Of a stretch of 64,000 nucleotides of DNA, positions 9,071 to 18,321 are shown piece by piece. The notes under the pieces are model-generated. The model was not told where the DNA came from and did not search any database. It saw only the letters and a program-made list of their open reading frames with translations. The DNA lies in the NCBI RefSeq assembly GCF_018449725.1, contig NZ_JAAVVC010000006.1, positions 295,650 through 359,649 on the forward strand. The letters are read 5' to 3'. The first letter of the stretch is position 1; the number at the start of each line of letters is the position of its first letter. The position numbers were made by a program, and so were the translations under genes. This DNA comes from Pseudomonas sp. dw_612 (GTDB taxonomy: Bacteria > Pseudomonadota > Gammaproteobacteria > Pseudomonadales > Pseudomonadaceae).

Positions 9071-9937
9071 TCAACCGACCCTGGGCGCTGCCTTCATGCT
9101 GTTGGCCACCCAGCAATAACCGACAATCTCTGACTCGTCGAAAAAATCGGTACTGATGATGCTGCAGCGGGTCACCCAGTCACGCGATGAATGAAACCAG
9201 TCGTTGATGTGCTGCTGGATGTCCACCGGCCCACCGAGGAACGAGTAGCTGGTGGCGGTCAGGGACCAGAAGTAGTTGTCGCGACGAGGTGTTTCCAGGG
9301 TTCGCACGATATGTTGGCGCAACTCGCTGACATTGGTCAGGCGCTCGCCGCTCCAGTGATGCGGGACCCGTATCCAGAAAAGGTTCATATCCAGTTCCAC
9401 CGAACCGCTGGCGGCCATGATCACGCGTTTCTTGCTGCTCGCGGCCTTCAGTTCGCCAAGGGTCTTGTCTTCATCCTCGGACGAGATGGCCCGCGCGCCC
9501 AGCCCTTGCACCAGCAAGTCATTGAACTGCTTGAAGTCGAAGTGCTGGTTGCCGTCACGTAACTGGTGAAAGTCGAGAATGATGAACTCATCCGGATTGC
9601 GAACCAGAAAGTCATTCACTGCGTCGATCAGTTCACCCAGTACCCGCAGGGATTGGTAGCCATTGTGATGGAAGTAAAAAGTACCCCGGGGTGAACCCGC
9701 GCGGTAACCCAGGCGAAGGTCGAAAGCGCGGACACCATTGGCCAGTTGCCAGGCAAATGAATCGTTCTGGCAGGTGGTCCAGTTGCCGAGGACCACCTCG
9801 TAGTTGCGGGCTTTTTTATCCATGCCCGAGTTGTGCGTGCCGGGCCAGATAAGTTCGGTGAGTTTCAAGCGGTCGATGTCGGGGACTTCGCTCATCCAGC
9901 GTTGCGTATCGACATTGGAGGTGGGGCTGTTGGACAT
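9071..9937 (-). CDS. PI-PLC X-domain phosphodiesterase-like protein
   Basis: Bacterial phosphatidylinositol-specific phospholipase C family, which cleaves phosphodiesters by general acid-base catalysis with two histidines. Both are visible: 'WPGTHNSGMDK' (about residue 35) and 'FYFHHNGYQS' (about residue 90). The 'FIILDFHQL' strand and 'RAFDLRLGYR' also match the TIM-barrel core. Length is 288 aa. No signal peptide is visible, unlike the secreted Gram-positive enzymes, so it would be cytoplasmic or exported by another route. Neighbours (mtlR, a glycosyltransferase) do not reveal a pathway. The true substrate is unknown. Confidence 0.85.
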   Translation of the reverse strand: MSNSPTSNVDTQRWMSEVPDIDRLKLTELIWPGTHNSGMDKKARNYEVVLGNWTTCQNDSFAWQLANGVRAFDLRLGYRAGSPRGTFYFHHNGYQSLRVLGELIDAVNDFLVRNPDEFIILDFHQLRDGNQHFDFKQFNDLLVQGLGARAISSEDEDKTLGELKAASSKKRVIMAASGSVELDMNLFWIRVPHHWSGERLTNVSELRQHIVRTLETPRRDNYFWSLTATSYSFLGGPVDIQQHINDWFHSSRDWVTRCSIISTDFFDESEIVGYCWVANSMKAAPRVG

Positions 9938-10090
9938 ATTTCAAGGCTCCTGCCTGTGACTCGGCTCCCCATCCGTGGGGGCGAGATTTGATGAACTCGT
10001 GACCAAAGCCTAGAAGCCGGTAATGGGTTTTTCAATGCACGGAAACATTCACATAAACATAGCGTTAAGCCAGCTACTTCACGTCAGAAA

Positions 10091-11407
10091 TCACCCGCGA
10101 GAATCAGAAGTGGATGACTCACTATGACGATTTTTCGCCTCGATCCACTGGGCCATGTACTGCGTACTTTTATGGGCATGATGGCGAAGCATGGCGCCGG
10201 TGAAGTTGTCTCGGCGTCGGTTCGCCAGGTCACGGCGACAGGCTTGCAGCCGCTCGATCAGGGCCGGGCCGTGCTCTGACTGGCGGTATTGGGCCGCGAG
10301 CAATTGGTCGCCATGCTCCTGCGCCTGAGTCCACAGCGCTTTGTCCTGATAAAGCGCTACGGCAGCGGCGGCGAGCGCATCGGCGGATTCACCCACCGCG
10401 CCCGGCCATGGCAGCCCGTCACTCATGCCTTCGGCACCGATCGGCGTGGTCACCGTGGGTGTGCCGCACAGCATGGCGTCGACGATTTTACCCTTGATCC
10501 CCGCGCCAAACCGTAGCGGCGCCAGGCAGATTCGCGCGGCTGACATCACCTGCAACGCATCCTCCGCCCAGTTCATGATGTGAAACCCTTGCGCCGGGTT
10601 GTGCAAAGCCGTGGCCTTGGGCGGGGTGTAGGCGCCATAGAGATGCAGTTGCGCACCGGGCAATTGTTGACGGATCAACGGCCACACCGCGGTTTTCATC
10701 CAGAGCACTGCATCCCAGTTCGGCGCGTGACGGAAGTTGCCGATGCTGAGAAAGTGCGCACGCTGCTCAAACTCCGTGTGGGCCGTTGTCGGCAGGTCGG
10801 GCATCAGCGGGCACCAGTGCAACAAGTCTCGCGGCAGCCTGAACTGATCGACCAGCAACTCGATTTCCACCGGCGAAATCATCAGGCTCAGGTCGCAGCG
10901 ATACAACGCGGCAATCTCGCGTTTGGCCAGGTCAGTCCCGGCCATCAACTCGAATTCTTCGCGCAGCGCCGGGGCAAACAGTGTGCTGAAGTCGTTTTCG
11001 TCGGTGCTGGACTTCAAGCGGTCCTTGAGCCGCTGGTGCCGGGCGTGCCGCAGGCTTTGCAGGTCGGACGTTTCAAGCACCCGCAACGCATCAGGACAAT
11101 GCTTTTCCACGCGCCAGCCGAACTGTTCTTCCATCATGAATTGATCAAACAACACGATATCCGGAGCTAACTCGCCAATAAAGGTGTCGAAACTGCTGTT
11201 ATTAAGCTCGATCGGGCATTCACGAATGCCCAGCGCGGCGAGGTCGGCCTTGTGCTCGCCGACACCCGCCGGGCTGCTGAACGTGATGTCCCAGCCTTCC
11301 TGCAAAAACGTCTCGAGAATTTGCATCACATGCCCACTGGCCGCCGAAGAGCGGGGTTCGGGCCAGACGTAACCAATGACCAGGACTTTGGTTGTGGGCT
11401 GACTCAT
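10091..11407 (-). CDS. Glycosyltransferase, GT4-like
   Basis: GT-B fold glycosyltransferase, probably retaining. The start at 11407 is chosen over the longer frame because AAGGAA lies eight bases upstream and the protein then opens with the Rossmann strand 'MSQPTTKVLVIGYVWPEPRS'. The 438-aa chain has a C-terminal nucleotide-sugar domain with 'HFLSIGNFRHAPNWDA', 'GAQLHLYGAY' and 'LAPLRFGAGIKGKIVDAMLC', followed by 'GTPTVTTPIGAEGM', the acidic/EX7E-like region of family GT4. No signal peptide. It stands alone, without obvious polysaccharide-synthesis partners, so donor and acceptor cannot be named. Confidence 0.85.
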   Translation of the reverse strand: MSQPTTKVLVIGYVWPEPRSSAASGHVMQILETFLQEGWDITFSSPAGVGEHKADLAALGIRECPIELNNSSFDTFIGELAPDIVLFDQFMMEEQFGWRVEKHCPDALRVLETSDLQSLRHARHQRLKDRLKSSTDENDFSTLFAPALREEFELMAGTDLAKREIAALYRCDLSLMISPVEIELLVDQFRLPRDLLHWCPLMPDLPTTAHTEFEQRAHFLSIGNFRHAPNWDAVLWMKTAVWPLIRQQLPGAQLHLYGAYTPPKATALHNPAQGFHIMNWAEDALQVMSAARICLAPLRFGAGIKGKIVDAMLCGTPTVTTPIGAEGMSDGLPWPGAVGESADALAAAAVALYQDKALWTQAQEHGDQLLAAQYRQSEHGPALIERLQACRRDLANRRRDNFTGAMLRHHAHKSTQYMAQWIEAKNRHSESSTSDSRG

Positions 11408-11521
11408 GAACGTGTTCCTTGGCGGCGGGCGATGGGGGGGGTGACGCAAAAAGGGCGCAATTAAAACACAGGATTCTGTTATCGAGCGGTTGCTACCTTT
11501 CGTTCATGCCCGGCGCGCAGT

Positions 11522-11881
11522 TCAGGCCAGCATGCCCTTGACCTTGTCCCGCAACTGGTCAATCGAGAACGGCTTGCCAATCACGTGCATACCCGCCGGC
11601 ACATCGATACTTTCGGCATAACCGCTGGCAAACAGGATCGGCAGCTCCGGGCGCAGCATCCGCGCCTGGGTAGCCAATTCACGGCCGTCCATTACCGGCA
11701 AGCCCACATCCGTCATCATCAGGTCGATGTACTGGTCTTCATCATTGAGAAATTCCAGGGCCTGTTCGCTGCCATCGGCTTCCAGTACCTTGAATTCAAG
11801 CTCCTCCAGCACATCGACGATCAGCATGCGCACGATGGCATCGTCTTCGACGACAAGAATGATGGATGCGTTGGAGGACAT
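11522..11881 (-). CDS. Single-domain response regulator
   Basis: CheY-like receiver of 119 aa without an output domain. The start at 11881 (MSSNASIILVVEDD) is preferred because the 52 residues that a longer frame would add (to 12037) look non-coding. Phosphorylation site features are present: acidic pair 'VVEDD', acceptor Asp in 'LMMTDVGLP', and Lys in 'VIGKPF'. It is divergent from the large hybrid kinase gene at 12145 with about 260 bp between them, so it may relay phosphate from that kinase. It resembles the receiver at 18322 and the C-terminal receiver of the kinase at 19827. Confidence 0.88.
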   Translation of the reverse strand: MSSNASIILVVEDDAIVRMLIVDVLEELEFKVLEADGSEQALEFLNDEDQYIDLMMTDVGLPVMDGRELATQARMLRPELPILFASGYAESIDVPAGMHVIGKPFSIDQLRDKVKGMLA

Positions 11882-12144
11882 AGTAGGGGCTCTCAAGGGT
11901 GGATTTACGGGTCGGCGGTCGATCAAAATCGCCGGTCTCTTGCTTGAGTAAATGCCAGACCCTGACAAGTTCCCGACCCGATACAAAAAACAATAGCTGT
12001 ACAAGAGGCACCAAGGATAACGCGCGGCATTGATCAAGCGCAGTTAATTGCAGGAAATTGCGGCCAAAGCTGTCAGAAAATTAGATCAACGCGCCGGTTT
12101 GGGGCAAACTCCTTGGTTTTCAACAGTTCGACAAGGCCTTCCCC

Positions 12145-15100
12145 ATGACCTCTGCGTCTTCGGTTGATGAGCAACGATTCCGTAAACTCCTGAGCCGCAA
12201 CGTCAGCTTGCCGCTTGGCGTGGGTGTGATCAGCGCGGTTTTTTTTGTAGCGCTGATCACTTACCTGTTGTCTGTCATCCAATGGGTCGAACACACCGAC
12301 CGGGTGATCAATAACGCCAATGAAGCGGTGAAACTGACGGTCGATCTGGAAACCGGCATGCGCGGTTTCCTGCTCAGCGGCGACGAGCACTTCCTGGACC
12401 CGTACGAAACGGCCAGGCCGAGAATCGCAGTCGCCCTCAATACCTTGCTCGAACTGACCGCCGACAACCCGGTGCAAACTGATCGTCTGCGTCGTCTCCA
12501 GGCCTTGCAAACCGAGTGGGCCACCTACGCGCAGTCGATGATCGATTTGCAGCGCAGCAGTGGCGACTATCGCGGTGCGGTAAAGGCCGGGCGCGGCAAG
12601 CGCCTGACCGATGAAATCCGAAGCCAGTTCCAGGACGTGATCGACATGGAGCAGCAGTTGCGCACCACGCGCAACGAAGAAGTGCGCCGCACCACGATCT
12701 GGAGCATCACCCTGTACCTGCTGTTCGTGGCCGGGATCAGCACGTTGCTGGCCTACATCGGCCGGCGAGACTTGCTCAATCTTTCGCAAAACTACAGCGC
12801 CAACCTGGCCGCGCAACAGACCGCTGCCGACCGTCTGGAAAAGCAAGCCTGGCTGCGCAGCGGCCAGACTGAGCTGGCCGAGCAGGTGCTGGGGCAACTG
12901 ACCCTCAACTTGCTGGGGCGCAACATTCTGCAATTCTGTGCGCAATACCTGGGTACCGCCGTGGCTGCCATTTATGTGCGCGAAGAACATGGCGGTCTCA
13001 AGCGTGTGGCCTCTTACGGTTTGTCCCGGGAACAGGAAGAGCAGGATCAATCGATTTACGACGGCGAAGGGATTGTCGGCCAAGCGGTGAAACAGGGCCG
13101 GCTGATTCGCCTGGATGCCGTGCCGGCCGATTACTTCAAAGTCAGCTCCGGCTTGGGCGAAGGCTTGCCCCACAGCGTGCTGGTGGTGCCGACCAGCGAC
13201 GATGACCGGATCAATGGCGTGATCGAACTGGGCTTCCTGCGGACCCTGGACGAGCGTGACATCGAATTGCTTGAGCTGATTGCCGGCAACATCGGCACCT
13301 CGATCGAGGCCGCTCGCTACCGTCAACGCCTGCAAGAAGTGCTGGCCGAAACCCAGCAGCTCAACGAAGAACTCCAGGTTCAGCAGGAAGAACTCAAGAC
13401 CGCCAACGAAGAACTGGAAGAGCAGTCACGGATTCTCAAGGAGTCCCAGGCGCACCTGGAAACCCAGCAAGTGGAGCTGGAGCAAACCAACGAGCAACTG
13501 GCCGAGCAGGCGCAGATCCTCGCCGATCAGCGTGACGCGATGGACCTGAAGAACACCGAACTCAACCAGGCGCAGATTCAACTCGAAGACCGCGCCGAAG
13601 AGTTGCAGCGCTCCAGCAAGTACAAGTCCGAATTCCTCGCCAACATGTCCCACGAACTGCGCACGCCGCTGAACAGTTCGTTGATCCTGGCCAAGCTGCT
13701 GGCGGAGAACCCGCAGGAAAACCTCAGCGCCGAACAGGTCAAGTTCGCCGAGTCGATCTATTCGGCCGGCAATGACTTGCTCAACCTGATCAACGACATT
13801 CTCGACATTTCCAAAGTCGAGGCCGGCAAGCTGGAAATGCGCCCGGAAAACACCAGCGTCGCCCGTCTGGTGGATGGCCTGCGCGGGATGTTCCAGCCGA
13901 TGGCCACCGACAAGAAGCTGGACTTCCAGATCGAGCTGCAGGCCGGCGCGCCGATGATGATCTACACCGACCGCCAGCGCCTGGAACAGGTGATCAAGAA
14001 CCTGCTGTCCAACGCGGTGAAATTCACCGAAAAAGGCAGTGTCAGCCTGACCGTGGCCAGTCAGCCGGGCGACGGCATCGCCTTCATCATTCGCGACTCC
14101 GGGATCGGCATTGCCCCGGATCAGCAGGAAAGCATCTTCGAAGCCTTCCGTCAGGCCGATGGCACCACCAATCGCCGCTATGGCGGCACCGGGTTGGGCC
14201 TGTCGATTTCCCGGGATCTGGCGAATTTGCTGGGCGGTTCGATCAGCGTCACCAGCGAACCGGGGCAGGGCAGTGCGTTCACCCTGGTGTTGCCGCAGCA
14301 GTACGTCGAACCGGGTGACGAACCGGTCGAGCCGATGCGCGCCACCCCGGTCGCGTACACGCCAAAACCCGTGGTCGCCGCACTGGCGCCGTTGATTGCC
14401 GAAATCGACATCCCGCGTTTCGACGATGACCGCGCCAAGGCACCGTTCGCCACGCGCTGCATTCTGGTGGTGGAAGACGAGGTGAATTTCGCCCACATCC
14501 TCTACGACCTGGCCCACGAACTGGGTTATCAGTGCCTGGTGGCCCACGGTGCCGACGAAGGGTACGACCTGGCCAAGGAGTTCATTCCCGACGCCATCCT
14601 GCTGGACATGCGCCTGCCGGATCATTCCGGGCTGACCGTGTTGCAGCGCCTCAAGGAACATGCCGAAACCCGGCACATCCCGGTTCACGTGATCTCGGTC
14701 GAAGACCGGGTCGAAGCCGCGATGCACATGGGCGCCATCGGCTACGCGGTCAAGCCGACCACCCGCGAAGAGCTCAAGGACGTGTTCGCGCGGCTGGAGG
14801 CCAAGTTGACCCAAAAGGTCAAAAAGGTCCTGCTGGTAGAGGACGATGACTTGCAGCGCGACAGCATTGCCCGCCTGATCGGCGACGAAGACATCGAGAT
14901 CACCGCCGTCGGTTTCGCCCAGGAGGCGCTGGACCTGCTGCGCACAACGATTTTCGACTGCATGATCATCGACCTGAAGCTGCCGGACATGCTCGGCAAC
15001 GATCTGCTCAAGCGCATGTCCACCGAGGATATCTGCTCGTTCCCGCCGGTGATTGTCTACACCGGGCGCAACCTGACCCGTGATGAAGAAGCCGAGCTGC

Positions 15101-15636
15101 GCAAGTATTCGCGCTCGATCATTATCAAGGGCGCCCGCTCGCCAGAACGACTGCTGGATGAGGTGACACTCTTTCTGCACAAAGTCGAATCCCAGTTGTC
15201 CCATGAGCGGCAGAAGATGCTCAAGACCGCGCGCAGTCGCGACAAGGTCTTCGAGGGCCGCAAGGTGCTGCTGGTGGACGACGATGTGCGCAACATCTTC
15301 GCCCTGACCAGTGCGCTGGAGCAAAAAGGCGCAGTCGTGGTCATTGGCCGGAACGGCCGTGAAGCGATTGAAAAATTGAATGAAGTCGAGGACATCGACC
15401 TGGTGCTGATGGACGTGATGATGCCGGAGATGGACGGTTTCGAGGCCACGACCTTGATCCGCCAGGATCCGCGCTGGCGCAAACTGCCGATCATCGCCGT
15501 GACGGCCAAGGCCATGAAGGACGATCAGGAGCGCTGCCTGGCGGCAGGTTCCAACGATTACCTGGCCAAGCCGATCGACCTGGATCGCCTGTTCTCGCTG
15601 ATTCGCGTGTGGTTACCGAAAATGGAACGCATCTAA
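12145..15636 (+). CDS. Hybrid sensor kinase: CHASE3-GAF-kinase-three receivers
   Basis: Membrane histidine kinase of 1163 aa. Order: membrane span about 20-45, periplasmic CHASE3 four-helix sensor about 46-185, second span about 188-208, GAF domain about 242-385, long Gln/Glu-rich coiled coil about 390-490, HisKA with His503 in 'NMSHELRTPLN', HATPase about 610-735 ('GGTGLGLSISRDL'), then receivers starting near 772, 894 and 1040. Receiver 1 (LLDMRLP) and receiver 3 (LMDVMMPEMDGF, KPID) look complete. Receiver 2 keeps its Asp (IIDLKLP), but its lysine segment is atypical (IIIKGARSP). It heads a five-gene operon with cheR, cheB, a second kinase and a receiver. The CHASE3 ligand is unknown. One TAA separates it in frame from cheR. 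Confidence 0.93.
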   Translation: MTSASSVDEQRFRKLLSRNVSLPLGVGVISAVFFVALITYLLSVIQWVEHTDRVINNANEAVKLTVDLETGMRGFLLSGDEHFLDPYETARPRIAVALNTLLELTADNPVQTDRLRRLQALQTEWATYAQSMIDLQRSSGDYRGAVKAGRGKRLTDEIRSQFQDVIDMEQQLRTTRNEEVRRTTIWSITLYLLFVAGISTLLAYIGRRDLLNLSQNYSANLAAQQTAADRLEKQAWLRSGQTELAEQVLGQLTLNLLGRNILQFCAQYLGTAVAAIYVREEHGGLKRVASYGLSREQEEQDQSIYDGEGIVGQAVKQGRLIRLDAVPADYFKVSSGLGEGLPHSVLVVPTSDDDRINGVIELGFLRTLDERDIELLELIAGNIGTSIEAARYRQRLQEVLAETQQLNEELQVQQEELKTANEELEEQSRILKESQAHLETQQVELEQTNEQLAEQAQILADQRDAMDLKNTELNQAQIQLEDRAEELQRSSKYKSEFLANMSHELRTPLNSSLILAKLLAENPQENLSAEQVKFAESIYSAGNDLLNLINDILDISKVEAGKLEMRPENTSVARLVDGLRGMFQPMATDKKLDFQIELQAGAPMMIYTDRQRLEQVIKNLLSNAVKFTEKGSVSLTVASQPGDGIAFIIRDSGIGIAPDQQESIFEAFRQADGTTNRRYGGTGLGLSISRDLANLLGGSISVTSEPGQGSAFTLVLPQQYVEPGDEPVEPMRATPVAYTPKPVVAALAPLIAEIDIPRFDDDRAKAPFATRCILVVEDEVNFAHILYDLAHELGYQCLVAHGADEGYDLAKEFIPDAILLDMRLPDHSGLTVLQRLKEHAETRHIPVHVISVEDRVEAAMHMGAIGYAVKPTTREELKDVFARLEAKLTQKVKKVLLVEDDDLQRDSIARLIGDEDIEITAVGFAQEALDLLRTTIFDCMIIDLKLPDMLGNDLLKRMSTEDICSFPPVIVYTGRNLTRDEEAELRKYSRSIIIKGARSPERLLDEVTLFLHKVESQLSHERQKMLKTARSRDKVFEGRKVLLVDDDVRNIFALTSALEQKGAVVVIGRNGREAIEKLNEVEDIDLVLMDVMMPEMDGFEATTLIRQDPRWRKLPIIAVTAKAMKDDQERCLAAGSNDYLAKPIDLDRLFSLIRVWLPKMERI

Positions 15637-15675
15637 TGGAACGCTCCTAGTGGAAAGCTCTTAGTGGAAAAGAAT
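15634..15675 (+). other. Triplicated 14-bp unit making a stop-start mini-ORF chain
   Basis: Three units in a row: TAATGGAACGCTCC, TAGTGGAAAGCTCT, TAGTGGAAAAGAAT. Each holds an overlapping stop/start (TAATG, TAGTG, TAGTG). The kinase stop overlaps an ATG that reads Met-Glu-Arg-Ser-stop; that stop overlaps a GTG reading Met(Val)-Glu-Ser-Ser-stop; and that stop overlaps the GTG of cheR at 15664. Ribosomes re-initiating at each step would pass from the kinase to cheR. After three one-base overlaps the frame is that of the kinase again. Confidence 0.8.
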
Positions 15676-16479
15676 ACCGAAATCGAACTGCGGCTGCTGA
15701 TCGAGGCGATCTACCTCAAGTACAGCTATGACTTTCGCGACTATTCCGGCGCCTCCATCAAGCGCCGGGTGGGGCACGCGCTGAGTCAGTTCGAATGCTC
15801 GACCATCTCGGCGTTGCAGGAAAAGGTCCTGCACGACCCGACCGCGTTCATGCAGTTGCTGCAATTGCTGACGATTCCGGTCAGCGAGATGTTCCGTGAT
15901 CCTTCGCATTTCCTGGCGATCCGCCAGGAAGTGGTGCCGCTGCTCAAGACTTATCCGTCGATCAAGATCTGGATCGCCGGGTGCAGCACCGGCGAAGAGG
16001 TATATTCGATGGCGATCCTGTTGCGTGAAGAAGGTTTGCTCGACCGCACGATCATCTACGCTACCGACATCAACCCGCGTTCGCTGGACAAGGCCAAGCA
16101 AGGGATTTTCTCCATGGAGAATGTCCGCGCCTACACTTCCAATTATCAGCAGGCCGGTGGTCAGCGCTCGTTTGCCGACTACTACACAGCGGCTTATGGT
16201 TACGCGATTTTCGACAAGACCTTGTGCGAGAACGTGACCTTTGCCGACCACAGCCTGGCGACGGACAGCGTGTTCTCGGAAACTCAATTGATTTCATGCC
16301 GTAATGTGTTGATTTACTTTAATAAAAAGCTTCAGGATCGTGCCTTTGGTTTGTTTCATGAGTCCCTGTGTCATCGTGGTTTCCTGGTGTTGGGCAGTAA
16401 GGAAACCCCGGATTTTTCGGCATTCGGCAAACAATTCGAGCCTTTGGTCAAACAAGAACGGATCTACCGCAAATCATGA
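15664..16479 (+). CDS. cheR: CheR-type protein-glutamate methyltransferase
   Basis: S-adenosylmethionine-dependent methyltransferase that normally methylates glutamates of chemoreceptors. The 271-aa chain has the N-terminal helical domain (about 1-70, 'GASIKRRVGHAL') and the Rossmann catalytic domain with the SAM motif 'IWIAGCSTGEEVYSMAI', the 'YATDINPRSLDKA' acidic ribose-binding strand and 'ISCRNVLIYF' near residue 215. No ATG is available; GTG at 15664 is the only sensible start, reached through the short mini-ORF chain. It overlaps cheB by four bases. No methyl-accepting receptor is encoded in the window, so its substrate is open: a distant receptor, or a partner in this operon such as the CHASE3 kinase. 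Confidence 0.9.
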   Translation: MEKNTEIELRLLIEAIYLKYSYDFRDYSGASIKRRVGHALSQFECSTISALQEKVLHDPTAFMQLLQLLTIPVSEMFRDPSHFLAIRQEVVPLLKTYPSIKIWIAGCSTGEEVYSMAILLREEGLLDRTIIYATDINPRSLDKAKQGIFSMENVRAYTSNYQQAGGQRSFADYYTAAYGYAIFDKTLCENVTFADHSLATDSVFSETQLISCRNVLIYFNKKLQDRAFGLFHESLCHRGFLVLGSKETPDFSAFGKQFEPLVKQERIYRKS

Positions 16480-17069
16480 ACAGTGAAGCCGGTTTGCCGA
16501 CCGTAGAGGCTATCGTGATCGGCGCTTCGGCCGGTGGCGTAGAGGCGCTGCTGAGTATTCTCAGCCCGCTGCGCGAAGGTTTTATGCTGCCGATCATCGT
16601 GGTGCTGCATCTGCCTGACGAACGCCGTAGCCAATTGGCTGAAGTGTTCGCGCGGCGGGTTGCGCTGCCGGTGCTGGAGGCCGTCGACAAGACGCTGGTC
16701 GAGGCCGGAACTCTGTATTTCGCGGCGCCGGGCTATCACCTTTCGGTGGAGCAGGACCGCAGTTTCTCGTTGAGCCTGGAAGATCGCGTGCACTATTCGC
16801 GGCCCGCCATCGATTACCTGTTCGAATCCGCCGCTGACGCCTACGGGCCGGCGCTGGCTGCCGTGTTGCTGACCGGCGCCAACCGCGATGGCGCCAAGGG
16901 CATGGCCCAGGTCAAGTACCGTGGCGGCCTGACCGTGGTGCAAGACCCGGAAGAGGCTCAGGTCGCGACCATGCCCCAGGCGGCGCTGGACTTGCACCAA
17001 CCTGACCACATTCTCTCTATACGCGGCATCGGCCGTCTGCTTGTCGAGCTGGAACGAATAGCATGCTAA
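16476..17069 (+). CDS. cheB: CheB-type protein-glutamate methylesterase, no receiver
   Basis: Methylesterase/deamidase that would reverse CheR modification. The 197-aa protein consists of the catalytic domain only, without the usual N-terminal receiver. The catalytic triad is visible as Ser18 in 'GASAGGVEALL', His45 in 'VVLHLPDERRS' and Asp138 in 'LTGANRDGAKGM'. Start ATGA overlaps the cheR stop, and its own stop overlaps the next kinase gene, so all are translationally coupled. Without a receiver, its activity would have to be controlled in trans, perhaps by the receiver domains encoded beside it. Confidence 0.92.
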   Translation: MNSEAGLPTVEAIVIGASAGGVEALLSILSPLREGFMLPIIVVLHLPDERRSQLAEVFARRVALPVLEAVDKTLVEAGTLYFAAPGYHLSVEQDRSFSLSLEDRVHYSRPAIDYLFESAADAYGPALAAVLLTGANRDGAKGMAQVKYRGGLTVVQDPEEAQVATMPQAALDLHQPDHILSIRGIGRLLVELERIAC

Positions 17070-18244
17070 GTACCATCCAAGCCAAACTGCTGATCGTCGA
17101 CGATCTGCCGGAAAACCTGCTGGCCCTTGAGGCGCTGATCAAGCGTGAAGATCGCATGGTCTACAAGGCGCTGTCGGCCGACGAAGCCTTGTCGCTGTTG
17201 CTGCAGCACGAATTCGCCATGGCCATTCTAGACGTGCAGATGCCGGGCATGAACGGCTTCGAACTGGCCGAACTGATGCGCGGCACCGAAAAGACCAAGA
17301 ACATCCCGATCGTCTTCGTCAGTGCCGCCGGTCGTGAGTTGAACTACGCGTTCAAAGGCTACGAAAGCGGCGCCGTGGACTTCTTGCACAAGCCGCTGGA
17401 TATCCACGCGGTCAAGAGCAAGGTCAATGTGTTCGTCGAACTCTATCGCCAGAGCAACGCGATCAAGCAACAGGTTGAAGCGCTGGAGCAGGGCCGTCGC
17501 GAACAGGAAGCGTTGCTCAAACAATTGCAGAACACCCAGGGCGAACTGGAGCAAGCGGTGAGGATGCGCGATGACTTCATGTCGATCGTTGCCCATGAAG
17601 TGCGCACGCCACTCAATGGCCTGATCCTCGAAACCCAATTGCGCAAGATGCACCTGGCCCGGGACAACGCGGCGGCGTTCACGCTGGACAAGATGCATGC
17701 CATGGTCGAGCGTGATGAACGCCAGATCAAAAGCCTGATCCGCCTGATCGAGGACATGCTGGATGTGTCGCGCATTCGCACCGGTAAACTGTCGATCCGC
17801 CCGAACCGGTTCGATCTGGTGAAACTGGTGGCTAACCTGCTGCAAAACTTCGCGCCACAATTCGATGCAGCCGAGTCCGCGGTGACCTTTACCGCCGACG
17901 CGCCCGTGGAAGGCCAGTGGGATGAGTTCCGCATCGAGCAGGTGATCTCCAACCTGCTGACCAACGCCTTGCGCTATGGCGGCAAAGGCACGATTGATGT
18001 GCGGGTGTACAGTCATGGAAGCCAGGCCTACGTAGAGGTCCAGGACCGTGGCATCGGTATCAGTGAAGAGAACCAGAAGCGTATTTTCCAACAGTTCGAA
18101 CGGGTTTCAGCCAAGACCGTGGTCGCGGGGCTTGGGCTGGGTCTGTTTATTTCCGAGCAAATTGTCGCCGCCCATGGCGGATCCATCGTCGTCGAGAGCA
18201 GAATCAACGAAGGCGCCTTATTTCGCGTTTGTCTGCCGTTGTAG
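17063..18244 (+). CDS. Receiver-histidine kinase (REC-HisKA-HATPase)
   Basis: Soluble hybrid protein of 393 aa in which a receiver precedes the kinase. Receiver about 6-125 with 'LLIVDDLPEN', acceptor Asp in 'AILDVQMPGMNGF' and Lys in 'FLHKPLD'; a coiled coil about 130-170; HisKA with the phospho-His in 'IVAHEVRTPLNG' (about 178); HATPase with N box 'NLLTNALRYGG', 'DRGIGI' and 'GLGLGLFISEQIV'. No membrane span. It overlaps cheB by seven bases. It could receive phosphate from the CHASE3 kinase and pass it to the receiver that follows at 18322. Confidence 0.92.
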   Translation: MLSTIQAKLLIVDDLPENLLALEALIKREDRMVYKALSADEALSLLLQHEFAMAILDVQMPGMNGFELAELMRGTEKTKNIPIVFVSAAGRELNYAFKGYESGAVDFLHKPLDIHAVKSKVNVFVELYRQSNAIKQQVEALEQGRREQEALLKQLQNTQGELEQAVRMRDDFMSIVAHEVRTPLNGLILETQLRKMHLARDNAAAFTLDKMHAMVERDERQIKSLIRLIEDMLDVSRIRTGKLSIRPNRFDLVKLVANLLQNFAPQFDAAESAVTFTADAPVEGQWDEFRIEQVISNLLTNALRYGGKGTIDVRVYSHGSQAYVEVQDRGIGISEENQKRIFQQFERVSAKTVVAGLGLGLFISEQIVAAHGGSIVVESRINEGALFRVCLPL

Positions 18245-18321
18245 GAAAGCAGCCAGGCAAACGCAACCTCTGGACGACCCCACGGTCGTATCAGCAGCTA
18301 TTGACCGAACAAAGGCTTCCC

